From: Jejuia sp. UBA6058
GTDB lineage: Bacteria > Bacteroidota > Bacteroidia > Flavobacteriales > Flavobacteriaceae
DNA: 64,000 bases
Assembly (NCBI GenBank): GCA_002428965.1
Contig: DIYI01000012.1
Span: forward strand, 1 to 64,000
Reading direction: 5' to 3'
The notes below the pieces were generated by a model that saw only the letters and a list, made by a program, of their open reading frames with translations, had not been told where the DNA came from and made no database searches. This document shows, one piece after another, positions 56,394 through 64,000 of this stretch. The number at the start of each line of letters is the position of its first letter. The stretch's first letter is position 1. The position numbers and the translations under genes are program-made.

Positions 56394-56449
56394 TAAGATT
56401 ATAAATTAATAATCCGTACTTGTAAGGTTTACCCTTACTTGTGATAAGG
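56394..56449 (-). promoter_or_regulatory. Regulon element and -7 box for RHS module 2
   Basis: The 27-bp element at 56423-56449 reads leftwards. TAATCTTA at 56394-56401 is 21 nt on. The ATG at 56297 is 96 bp further, a longer leader than at the other promoters. A small ORF covering this stretch (56350-56535) is rejected as coding. Confidence 0.65.
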
Positions 56450-56525
56450 TTTTTAAATTCAGTACTTTTTCTTAATTTCACCTTTATTCTCCCACAATCA
56501 AAGTCAATTTTTAGCGTTTTGAAAA

Positions 56526-56582
56526 CCTTACTCAAACTAAGGGAAAACCTTACTATTTGATTTTTTTAAAGAAATATCTTTG
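56526..56582 (+). promoter_or_regulatory. Regulon element and -7 box for the secretion operon
   Basis: The 27-bp element at 56526-56552 has all three half-sites. TATCTTTG at 56575-56582 is a perfect TANNTTTG box, exactly 22 nt after the element. The GTG start of the response regulator is 68 bp further on. This is the best-matching promoter of the set and suggests autoregulation. Confidence 0.8.
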
Positions 56583-56650
56583 ATCTATGGTTCTTTAAAA
56601 GTCATATACTCTAGTAAGAGATTTGTTTAACATTAAGAAGATTTAGAACT

Positions 56651-57328
56651 GTGAAAAAACCGCTAAACACGCTAATAGTAGAAGACCATCAGCTTATTAT
56701 TGACTCTTACAAAATGGCATTAGATAGTGTAAGTCAAGAAAACCTAAAATTCAATTTTAAAATTACAATCACTAAAAACTGTGAAGAAGCCAATGATGAA
56801 ATTGAACATGCACTAACTTTTAGCAAAATAGACTTGGTGTTTTTAGATATTAGCCTACCTCCCTCAAAAAAGTTGAATATTCTGTGTGGCGATGATTTAG
56901 GTTTAAAAATAAGGGAGTATTTCCCAAATGCAAAAATTATAGTTTCTACACACCTTGATGATAATTATAGATTAATAAATATTTTAAAAACCTTCAAGCC
57001 CAATAGCCTATTATTAAAAAATGAGCTTGATTTTCATAAACTGAAAGAAGCTATTGTTAATGTATTATATGATATTCCTTATTACACACACTCCATACTT
57101 AAATTGGTTAGGGAACATGTTTCAAATGACTATAATTTGGACCAAGTAGATAGGCATATGTTATATCATTTATCACAAGGTGTTAAAACAAAAGATTTAC
57201 CTCTGTTAGTTAATCTATCGCTAGCTGGAATAGAACGACGTAAGAGGCGGTTAAACCAAATTTTTAATAATGAGAAAAAGACTAATAAAATCCTCATTAA
57301 ACTGGCAAAGGATAAGGGGTTCATATAG
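56651..57328 (+). CDS. NarL/LuxR-type response regulator
   Basis: This 225-residue protein has an N-terminal receiver domain (about 5-130) with the acidic pair Glu11-Asp12 and phospho-acceptor Asp66 in LVFLDISLPP. A C-terminal helix-turn-helix follows (about 160-215, LSQGVKTKDLPLLVNLSLAGIERRKRRL), of the LuxR type but diverged. No histidine kinase is encoded next to it. It starts with GTG. It is the first gene of the plus-strand secretion operon, and its own promoter carries the 27-bp element, making it the prime candidate for the protein that binds it. Confidence 0.82.
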   Translation: MKKPLNTLIVEDHQLIIDSYKMALDSVSQENLKFNFKITITKNCEEANDEIEHALTFSKIDLVFLDISLPPSKKLNILCGDDLGLKIREYFPNAKIIVSTHLDDNYRLINILKTFKPNSLLLKNELDFHKLKEAIVNVLYDIPYYTHSILKLVREHVSNDYNLDQVDRHMLYHLSQGVKTKDLPLLVNLSLAGIERRKRRLNQIFNNEKKTNKILIKLAKDKGFI

Positions 57329-57334
57329 TACAAC

Positions 57335-57760
57335 ATGAAAAACAAAATAATCTTTAAAACTTATAGTAAAAAGGTTGATGCCTACAATTTACAGGAGGTG
57401 CTTATTGTTCTAGTAATTATTGGGATATTATTACTGCTGGCGCTACCAAATCTAATGCCCCTAATTAGTAAAGCCAAAAGTATTGAAGCGCAAACCCAAT
57501 TAAAATATATTTACAATTCGCAGACCAGTTATCGATTTATGTATTCCAGATACAGCTCCAATCTGGATGAAATTGATTTTGAACCTCCTAAGACTGTTAA
57601 TGAAAATGGAAATTCGAACTATACTTATGAAATAGTAAGTGCCGATAATAATAGTTTTAAAGTACGCGCTACAGCTATTACGGATTTTGATGGAGATGGT
57701 ATTTTTAATATTTGGGAAATTGATGAACAAGGTAACCCTACACAAAAGGTTAAGGATTAA
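57335..57760 (+). CDS. gspG: Major pseudopilin GspG-like
   Basis: This 141-residue prepilin has a basic leader, a cleavage site KKVDA/YNLQEVLIVLVIIG with Glu at +5 (Ala, not Gly, before the cut), and a hydrophobic helix to about residue 40. The C-terminal part has FDGDGIFNIWEIDEQGNP, the calcium-binding loop typical of T2SS GspG. That feature favours a type II secretion-like machine over a classical type IV pilus. It starts 6 bp after the regulator gene and overlaps the peptidase gene by one base. Confidence 0.88.
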   Translation: MKNKIIFKTYSKKVDAYNLQEVLIVLVIIGILLLLALPNLMPLISKAKSIEAQTQLKYIYNSQTSYRFMYSRYSSNLDEIDFEPPKTVNENGNSNYTYEIVSADNNSFKVRATAITDFDGDGIFNIWEIDEQGNPTQKVKD

Positions 57761-58242
57761 TGTTAGTAATTTTTATTAAGCTCATACTGCTCTATGCCTT
57801 TGGCGCTATTTTTTATCAAGATCTTATGGAACGAAAGGTCTTTTGGTTCCTGTTTCCTATTTTAGGTGCTTGTGCTGGTATTTTATTTTTCTTTGATACG
57901 CTCCCAGAATTATTTTTGGCATCTATTAGTATAAATCTAATATCTATTGCTATTCTTTTTTTTGGAGTTTATCTATATGCTAAATTCAAACTTCAAACTT
58001 CTATAAATAAGGTAATTGGTTTGGGAGACTTACTTTTTCTTTTGGCAATAGCATTAGGGTTTTCTTCAGTTTCCTTTTTAGTGTTACTGCCGTGTGCTTT
58101 CATATTCTCTTTATTAATTCATCTTGCTGTAAAAAACAAGAACCACACTTCCGTACCTTTGGCGGGATACCTTAGTCTATTTTATGGCATTACTTTCCTA
58201 GGTTATTGGTCTGGAATTATCCACTCACTTTATCAGATCTAA
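57760..58242 (+). CDS. Prepilin peptidase (A24 family, short form)
   Basis: This 160-residue inner-membrane protease has about five or six hydrophobic segments. The two catalytic aspartates are Asp21 in FYQDLMER and Asp90 in GLGDLLF (the G-x-G-D motif). It lacks the N-terminal methylase domain of PilD, so it is a short form. It would cut the leaders of GspG and of the minor pseudopilins at 40-41 kb. Its start overlaps the gspG stop. Confidence 0.85.
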   Translation: MLVIFIKLILLYAFGAIFYQDLMERKVFWFLFPILGACAGILFFFDTLPELFLASISINLISIAILFFGVYLYAKFKLQTSINKVIGLGDLLFLLAIALGFSSVSFLVLLPCAFIFSLLIHLAVKNKNHTSVPLAGYLSLFYGITFLGYWSGIIHSLYQI

Positions 58243-58245
58243 AGT

Positions 58246-59655
58246 ATGGAAAATTCTAATTTCAATATTGACACCTCATTATTGCAACTTATTAGTAGTG
58301 AACAGGCCTATCACTATAACATTGTTCCAGTGGAAGCTCAAAACGGACGCATCATCTTTAAATGCGATAACCCTTCAGAAATGCTAAAACAAGAGCTAAA
58401 AATTGTATTGGGCAAAGATGTGGAGTTAATAAAGGATAATACTGAAAATGTAAAACACTATTTAAGCACTAACTTTCGAGTTGACAGTAACGAATCAAAG
58501 GAAAATCTAAATTTTAGTAATGATTTTCTCGAAAAGGTATTACTAAAAGCGAAGCAGTTGGGCAGTAGTGATATTCACTTTGAGCCTTTTGAATATAAAT
58601 GTCGTGTACGCCTTCGGCTAGATGGCAAACTCAAAGAACATTTTATTATCGAACTTTCAGAATACCCGGTAATTATTAATAAAATAAAAATTAAGGCGGG
58701 GCTAGATATTTCAGAAAAACGTTTACCTCAAGATGGACGTATAACCATTAAAACATCATCAACTGAATTTGATATACGCGTTTCTAGTTTACCAACACTT
58801 CACGGAGAAAAGATGGTACTGCGTATTTTAAGTAAAGATTCAAGTAATATAAAATTGGATGATCTTGGTTTTACAGTTCAAGAATTATCTACTTATAAGG
58901 AGACCACTAAAAAACCTAATGGTATAGTTTTAATCTCTGGCCCTACGGGTTCTGGTAAGACTACTACTTTATATGCTACATTAAAACTCTTGAATACCGA
59001 TAATACCAATATCTTAACTATCGAAGACCCTATTGAATATACTATGGAAGGGGTAAACCAAGTGCAGTTAAAAGAAAACATTGGGCTGGATTTTGCGAGC
59101 ACTTTACGTACGTTTTTAAGGCAGGATCCGGATATTATTATGGTGGGTGAGATTCGTGATGTTAAAACTGCAAATATGGCCGTAAGAGCTGCATTAACAG
59201 GACATTTAGTGTTATCTACCATACATACAAACTCTGCTTGGGGCACCATATCCAGATTAATAGATATGGGTGTGCCAGCATTTTTGATTGCAAGCACATT
59301 AAATGTTAGTGTAGCTCAAAGATTAGTTAGGAAACTATGTAATACATGTAAAAAGCAAGCTCCTTTAAATTCTGACAATTTGCCACAGAATTTTAAAACA
59401 CCAAACGATTTGGATACCCATTATGTACCGGTTGGATGCAATGAATGTTATCATACAGGATATAAAGGCAGAAAAGCGATTTATGAAATTATTCCAATAT
59501 CAAAGGATTTAGTGCAACATATTAAAAACAACAAATTAGAAATAGATGATTTTTTGAAGGAGAAGCAAATCAGAACCCTCAAAGAAAATGCTGTTGATCT
59601 GGTAAAACAAGGTATAACATCAGTAGAAGAAGTATATGCACTACTTTCTGATTAA
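58246..59655 (+). CDS. gspE: Type II secretion ATPase GspE
   Basis: This 469-residue cytoplasmic ATPase powers pseudopilus growth. A short N-terminal domain (about 10-75) precedes the ATPase core. The Walker A motif is GPTGSGKTT at 232-240, the Asp box is ILTIEDPIEY at 256-265 and the Walker B motif is IIMVGEIRD at 297-305. A tetracysteine zinc motif (CNTC, then CNEC) lies near residues 365-410, as in GspE/PilB. It works with the GspF encoded at 38897-40033. Nothing is missing from the core. Confidence 0.95.
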   Translation: MENSNFNIDTSLLQLISSEQAYHYNIVPVEAQNGRIIFKCDNPSEMLKQELKIVLGKDVELIKDNTENVKHYLSTNFRVDSNESKENLNFSNDFLEKVLLKAKQLGSSDIHFEPFEYKCRVRLRLDGKLKEHFIIELSEYPVIINKIKIKAGLDISEKRLPQDGRITIKTSSTEFDIRVSSLPTLHGEKMVLRILSKDSSNIKLDDLGFTVQELSTYKETTKKPNGIVLISGPTGSGKTTTLYATLKLLNTDNTNILTIEDPIEYTMEGVNQVQLKENIGLDFASTLRTFLRQDPDIIMVGEIRDVKTANMAVRAALTGHLVLSTIHTNSAWGTISRLIDMGVPAFLIASTLNVSVAQRLVRKLCNTCKKQAPLNSDNLPQNFKTPNDLDTHYVPVGCNECYHTGYKGRKAIYEIIPISKDLVQHIKNNKLEIDDFLKEKQIRTLKENAVDLVKQGITSVEEVYALLSD

Positions 59656-59677
59656 AAGGCCCAATTCTTAGTAAACT

Positions 59678-61894
59678 ATGAAGCTGATTTTATATATAAT
59701 ATTTCTACTATTTCTAAATTTTGGATTTGCACAGAACCAAGATTCTAGAATTCAAAGTATAAAAAACCAACTGGAGTTATTATCAGTAGATAATGCTGGA
59801 CTCTCTGAACAAGTGAAATCCGAAATACAGGTCAGCAATATAACCTTATCAAACTACTTGATGGGTTTATCTGAGATTCATGGTATAAACTTAAATATTG
59901 CAAGTGACTTAAATCAAATTAGTGTAGTCAATAATTTTTCCAACGTAACGGTCTCCGATTTGCTTGTTTTCCTATGTAAAGAATACGGCTTAACTATTGA
60001 TTTTTCAGGAAATATACTATCCATTAAAACATATAAAGCACCAATTGAAATCCCCGAAGAGCGTATAATTCCTGTTGCATATGATCCACTAAACAATACT
60101 CTTAGTATTGACGCTAAAAATGACAAGCTCTATGATACCTTTAAGCGTATTATGGATGAGTCTGGTAAAAACCTTGTGTTCTCACCAGGATTGGAATCTA
60201 AATCAATTACGTTCTATATAAAAGATACTTCTTTTGATGCTGCAATGGATAAACTGGCCTTGGCCAACAATTTGTATTATGAAAAAACAAATGACAACTT
60301 TTATCTTTTTGATGACAATAGCAATGAAAGCAGTACTTCAGGAAAAATAAAACGTAAGACTACTGATCTTCAATATACTATATTGGACACTTACAATAAA
60401 ACACTTGAAGTCGATTTTAAGGACGTACAAATTGCTGATATTATTGAACAATTGGCACAGGCTCTTAATCTTAACATATTTACAGCATCTCCATTGGAAG
60501 AAGCAGGAACAATTACTTTTAAAACCAAGTCCATTTCCTTTGATGAATTACTTCTCAAAATATTTGAATCGCAAAAAGAAAATGAACAAAGCAATAGCCA
60601 AAACACTAATACTGCAAATAAAATTCCAAACAATGCTAATCAAAGCATTGGACAACAATCACAGGCTTCAGAATCCAACAATTTTACCTTTAAGAAGGAA
60701 AACAATGTTTATTATTTCGGAACGGAAAAACAACTAAGCGTTCGTGCCGTAGAAATTATTCATTTACAACATCGTTCTGTAGAATTATTATCAGATCCTT
60801 TGGGAGGAGGTGGAATGCGGAATAGAACAGTTGGCAGAACCAATAGTCTTCAAAATAGTTTTGGGGGCTATAATAATTTTGACAATTTTAGAACCTCCTC
60901 TAATAGCGGCTCTTCTCAATTTAGGAATAATAACACGTTCAATAATCCCAATAGAACACCAATAAATACTAGGGATAATAACAGTTTTAATAATTCAGGA
61001 AGTACTGGTGAAGCACTTTTGAGCGTATTACCAGAAGAAGTGGTCAAAGACCTAGAGATTAAGGTAGATTTTGAACTTAACAGTTTTTATGTGACTGGAA
61101 CTGGAGCAAATATTGAACGTTTTAAGGCTTTTGTAAGGCAAATAGATAAGCCTGTGCCCGTCATACTGATAGAAGTTATGTTAATTGAATTTAGCAGAAA
61201 TGCGACAATTGAGTCTGGGGTTAGTTGGGGTGTTGGTGATGCTCCTGTAGAAACAAAAGGCAGCATCTTTCCAACAACTGATTTAACTATTGGGGCAAAC
61301 AGATTAAACAAGGTGCTTAATGGATTTGATGGATTTGGGCAACAAAATATAGGCAAATTAATCCCGAACTTTTTTGCAACAATTAAAGCTATGGAGGCCA
61401 ATGGTAATCTCAAAATCAAATCCACCCCAAAGTTGGCCACACTTAACGGGCATCGTGCCACTTTTTCTAACGGACAGACCTCATATTACGCTGTAACCCA
61501 GCGGAATATTTTTGGTGCGGACAACCCTCAAACTTCTGAAATAACCAACTACGAACCTATTGATGCCGAATTAGGACTTACCATTAAACCTATGGTCTCG
61601 GGAGATGGACAGGTAACCCTTGATATTTTTGTAGTTCAATCTAGTTTTGGGACGAGAATTGCAGATGATGCACCCCCAGATTTGAGTTCTAGAGAGTTTA
61701 CTTCTATAATTAGGGTAAAAGACCAAGATATTGTTGTTCTAGGAGGACTAGAAGAACAAGAAAAAAATGATTCTGGTTCGGGTGTACCTTTCCTAGCAAG
61801 GGTTCCTGTTATTAAGTGGCTATTCAGTAGTCGCAAGCGCACGGACTCCAAGGCAAAATTATCAGTACTTATAAAACCCACTGTTATTTATTAG
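59678..61894 (+). CDS. gspD: Type II secretion secretin GspD
   Basis: This 738-residue outer-membrane channel has a signal peptide (1-18, FAQ). N0/N-type periplasmic domains cover about 30-300. A Ser/Asn/Gly-rich linker (about 370-450) is followed by the secretin core (about 500-738), with VPVILIEVMLIEFSRNA and NLKIKSTPKLATLNG. The final part VVLGGLEEQEK, then VPFLARVPVIKWLF, is the usual secretin ending. The low-complexity linker is longer than in most GspD proteins. It lies between gspE and the GspL-like gene. Confidence 0.93.
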   Translation: MKLILYIIFLLFLNFGFAQNQDSRIQSIKNQLELLSVDNAGLSEQVKSEIQVSNITLSNYLMGLSEIHGINLNIASDLNQISVVNNFSNVTVSDLLVFLCKEYGLTIDFSGNILSIKTYKAPIEIPEERIIPVAYDPLNNTLSIDAKNDKLYDTFKRIMDESGKNLVFSPGLESKSITFYIKDTSFDAAMDKLALANNLYYEKTNDNFYLFDDNSNESSTSGKIKRKTTDLQYTILDTYNKTLEVDFKDVQIADIIEQLAQALNLNIFTASPLEEAGTITFKTKSISFDELLLKIFESQKENEQSNSQNTNTANKIPNNANQSIGQQSQASESNNFTFKKENNVYYFGTEKQLSVRAVEIIHLQHRSVELLSDPLGGGGMRNRTVGRTNSLQNSFGGYNNFDNFRTSSNSGSSQFRNNNTFNNPNRTPINTRDNNSFNNSGSTGEALLSVLPEEVVKDLEIKVDFELNSFYVTGTGANIERFKAFVRQIDKPVPVILIEVMLIEFSRNATIESGVSWGVGDAPVETKGSIFPTTDLTIGANRLNKVLNGFDGFGQQNIGKLIPNFFATIKAMEANGNLKIKSTPKLATLNGHRATFSNGQTSYYAVTQRNIFGADNPQTSEITNYEPIDAELGLTIKPMVSGDGQVTLDIFVVQSSFGTRIADDAPPDLSSREFTSIIRVKDQDIVVLGGLEEQEKNDSGSGVPFLARVPVIKWLFSSRKRTDSKAKLSVLIKPTVIY

Positions 61895-63103
61895 GTGTTA
61901 GATAATCTAAAAACATATTTGCATTACGGAAATTCATTTTGTGGTATCGAGTATACTTTTAAAAATGAAAAGGAAAACTATATCGTTACTATCCTCAAGA
62001 AATCCAAAAACAAGCTGGATATTGAAGATTCCTTTTGCTTAGAATCGTTAGAAGATCTCAAAAACAGGTTAAAGAAAACCCAACCCATATTCCTAATACT
62101 TAATACTAAAAATATAATAACCAAATGTATTGATGAAAGTGTCTTGTCAAATTTAGATAGCTTAGTTTTTAGGGCGTTCCCAAATCTCAATATAAACGAT
62201 TTCTATTATGAGGTAATATCACAAGAAAACAAAATGTTTATTTCCATTTGTCGAAAAGACTATTTGGACGACATTATCCTAAAATTCAAGGAAAAAAATA
62301 TTTTCATTGTAAATATTTCTTTTGACAATAATGCAGCATCGTGTATTTCAAACTTTCTTGGTAATGACAACTATTTTTCATCGAATTCTCTAATCACTCT
62401 TAAAAACAATGTGATAAGTGATATTGAGAAAGGGACTGAAATTATTGATTCCGTTTACAATATAAATGGCTTAGAAACCTCTAATTCCAATCTACTATCC
62501 CTCTCTGGTGCCCTAGCGCTAGTAATTCAAAATTTTACCAATCAAACCAACTTTGAAGAACTAAAAATTAATTTATTGGACAACCTTAAACATTTAAGGA
62601 GGTTTCATTTAGGCTCAAGAACTGGATTAATAGCTATTCTTACAATTTTACTCTTAAACTTTTTAGTTTTTAATCATTACTTCAGTGCTGTAAATGAACT
62701 CCAGGAAATATCCCAAATTAATCAAACCTCAAAAAAACAGTTTACTTTATTAAACAAAAGAGTAGCTAAATCCCAAAAGACCGTGGAGGATATGCTAAAG
62801 GGTAACAGTTCCAAAAGTTCTTTTTACGCCAATCAAATTATACAGAGTTTGCCGAAGTCTATTTTATTATCTGAATTGAACTATCAACCGCTTATTAAAA
62901 AGATAAAAGAAGATAGGCCTATTCAAACCTCTTCAAATACTCTTTTGATTTCGGGTTTTGCAACGACCAATACATTACTATCAGATTGGATTAATCTTTT
63001 GGAAAATTTAGATTGGATCGACTCTGTTGAAATTCTCAATTTCGAGGATATTTCAAAACTTAATTCACAGTTCAGTGTTAAAATAAATATTGCAGATGAC
63101 TAG
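61895..63103 (+). CDS. GspL-like (PilM/PilN-type) assembly protein
   Basis: This 402-residue protein has a diverged actin-like N-terminal half (about 1-225), one membrane helix (about 244-262) and a periplasmic part (about 265-402) that opens with a coiled coil, as in GspL or fused PilM-PilN. The start is GTG, immediately after the secretin stop. The next gene overlaps its stop by 8 bp. Family assignment depends on architecture and operon position; the N-terminal sequence alone would not identify it. Confidence 0.7.
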   Translation: MLDNLKTYLHYGNSFCGIEYTFKNEKENYIVTILKKSKNKLDIEDSFCLESLEDLKNRLKKTQPIFLILNTKNIITKCIDESVLSNLDSLVFRAFPNLNINDFYYEVISQENKMFISICRKDYLDDIILKFKEKNIFIVNISFDNNAASCISNFLGNDNYFSSNSLITLKNNVISDIEKGTEIIDSVYNINGLETSNSNLLSLSGALALVIQNFTNQTNFEELKINLLDNLKHLRRFHLGSRTGLIAILTILLLNFLVFNHYFSAVNELQEISQINQTSKKQFTLLNKRVAKSQKTVEDMLKGNSSKSSFYANQIIQSLPKSILLSELNYQPLIKKIKEDRPIQTSSNTLLISGFATTNTLLSDWINLLENLDWIDSVEILNFEDISKLNSQFSVKINIADD

Positions 63104-63608
63104 TAAATCGAAAAACATACTATTGTTATGTGGATTTATGGTTACACTTTTTCTTTGTTATCAACTGGCTATTTCTAAAACCATTAGTTTGAAAAGGAAT
63201 TATGAAGATCTAAAAACGCAAGAACTGCTATTTAGTAATACACCCAAGCAAATTTCCATTCTAAAGCAAAAGCAACACTATTATGATTCTATTTTAAGTA
63301 GCAATAAAATTAAAGGTAATTCTGTTCAAAATAATTTGTTAGAAGCGGTAAATACTTTTGCAAAAAACAATGAAGTAAAAATTGTGAGTTTTGTTGAACC
63401 GCATTTGATTCGGCAAAATGATCTTAAAATTAGTACATATCAATTTTCATTGGAAGGCAATTATAATAACCTTATTGAACTAGTCCACAAACTTGAACAA
63501 GAAACAAGGTTTGGGGAAATTATTAATCTGCATTTTGAAAAGAAGAAGAATTTTAGAACCAATTCCTTTTATTTGAGGGTTAATGTTTTACTTAAGAGTT
63601 TTGGATGA
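63096..63608 (+). CDS. GspM/PilO-like assembly protein
   Basis: This is a 170-residue protein with an N-terminal membrane helix (about 7-27), a coiled coil (about 30-75) and a ferredoxin-like periplasmic domain (about 85-170: VKIVSFVEP, then YQFSLEGNYNNLIELVHKLEQ). This is the layout of PilO and GspM, which pair with PilN/GspL. I chose the ATG at 63096 over the TTG at 63090. It is the last gene seen in the operon. Confidence 0.75.
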   Translation: MTSKSKNILLLCGFMVTLFLCYQLAISKTISLKRNYEDLKTQELLFSNTPKQISILKQKQHYYDSILSSNKIKGNSVQNNLLEAVNTFAKNNEVKIVSFVEPHLIRQNDLKISTYQFSLEGNYNNLIELVHKLEQETRFGEIINLHFEKKKNFRTNSFYLRVNVLLKSFG

Positions 63609-64000
63609 AAAATTGTTAACCATAAAATTCTTTTCATCCTGGTCACCTAAAATCATTTCATTTTTATTAAGTAGGAAAATTATCTTTCAAAACTTTAGGT
63701 ATCAAATGTTCTCTTTAATATTAATTGGTTAAAGTAATTCAAAAATACATTCAATGTTCAAGAATCAATTTAAACCTAGACGCAAATAACTACAATTAGT
63801 CACAGGGACAAATAGAAAGCTACTGAAAACAACACATCATACAACTTATAATTTACTGACAATAAGATGCTTGTAATTTTACATGAAATCTGAATTTCAG
63901 AGACATATATTCTAAAATTTAAGTAATAGTTGAAATTTTAGAAAGTTTGAAATAGCATGTTCAATATAAAAATAGGTTTAAATTCATTGAACTGAAGAGC
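63609..64000. other. Gene-free end of the window
   Basis: Directly after the last gene, GGATGAAAA (63603-63611) faces TTTTCATCC (63631-63639), a 9-bp stem with a 19-nt loop and no T run, so only a weak terminator candidate. The remaining 360 bp are AT-rich and show no ORF, repeat or regulon element. Confidence 0.4.

Noticed and set aside
56350..56535. 61-residue minus-strand ORF between the RHS shell gene and the response regulator
   Set aside because: It lies over the two regulon elements and the spacer of the duplicated promoter, and the homologous spacer at 38 kb does not keep the frame.
63603..63639. 9-bp inverted repeat after the last secretion gene as a terminator
   Set aside because: The loop is long and no T run follows on the plus strand; too weak to list as a terminator.

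Overview
This window looks like chromosome from a marine Flavobacteriaceae bacterium (Bacteroidota). It is AT-rich. Several genes have the Bacteroidota -7 promoter box (TANNTTTG) and no Shine-Dalgarno sequence. It encodes a SusC/SusD pair, proteins with type IX secretion sorting domains, many lipoproteins, and two GH86 agarase/porphyranase-type enzymes typical of bacteria that live on red algae.

Layout. 1-1.4 kb: nested long hairpins with three small orphan genes (a membrane protein, a stand-alone EF-Tu domain-III-like protein, a DUF695 protein); this resembles a cassette array. 1.4-7.8 kb: housekeeping genes (carbohydrate-binding small protein, 2TM-dihydrofolate reductase fusion, maltose O-acetyltransferase type protein, a MocR regulator divergent from a flavin-type oxidase and a DinB-like protein, fabD, lspA). 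7.9-17 kb: a SusC-SusD-subtilase-lipoprotein operon next to a membrane-bound AraC regulator. 17.2-21.3 kb: surface polysaccharide genes (galE, DegT aminotransferase, waaA) and an Ala-rich lipoprotein. 21.3-23.3 kb: a collagen-like lipoprotein and three copies of a hairpin-associated non-coding repeat. 23.3-27.1 kb: a 1261-residue secreted PKD protein with a type B sorting domain.

27.3-63.6 kb holds the most interesting locus. A type II secretion/type IV pilus-like machine is split in two. The minus-strand half has GspF, two minor pseudopilins, a beta-helix pseudopilin-like protein, a GspC/PilP-like protein and two lipoproteins. The plus-strand half has a response regulator, GspG, prepilin peptidase, GspE, GspD, and GspL- and GspM-like proteins. 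Around and between the halves sit two copies of a module: a large RHS/YD shell protein (TcB-like), a second RHS protein with a variable C-terminal toxin tip, a small immunity-type gene, and a GH86 enzyme. One tip is a NucA/NucB-type DNase paired with a ComJ/Nin-like lipoprotein. The other resembles a GIY-YIG nuclease paired with an unrecognised 141-residue protein.

The locus appears to be one regulon. An ungapped 27-bp element with three half-sites (CCTTA, TAAGG, CCTTA) occurs eight times in the window. Seven copies lie 21-22 nt before a -7-like box, pointing at the response-regulator/secretion operon, the pseudopilin operon, both RHS modules, both GH86 genes and the type-B-sorted PKD protein. 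The eighth copy has no target gene and lies in a duplicated promoter region. The most economical model, which is inference, is that the response regulator heading the secretion operon activates a secretion machine together with its toxins and agar-degrading enzymes.
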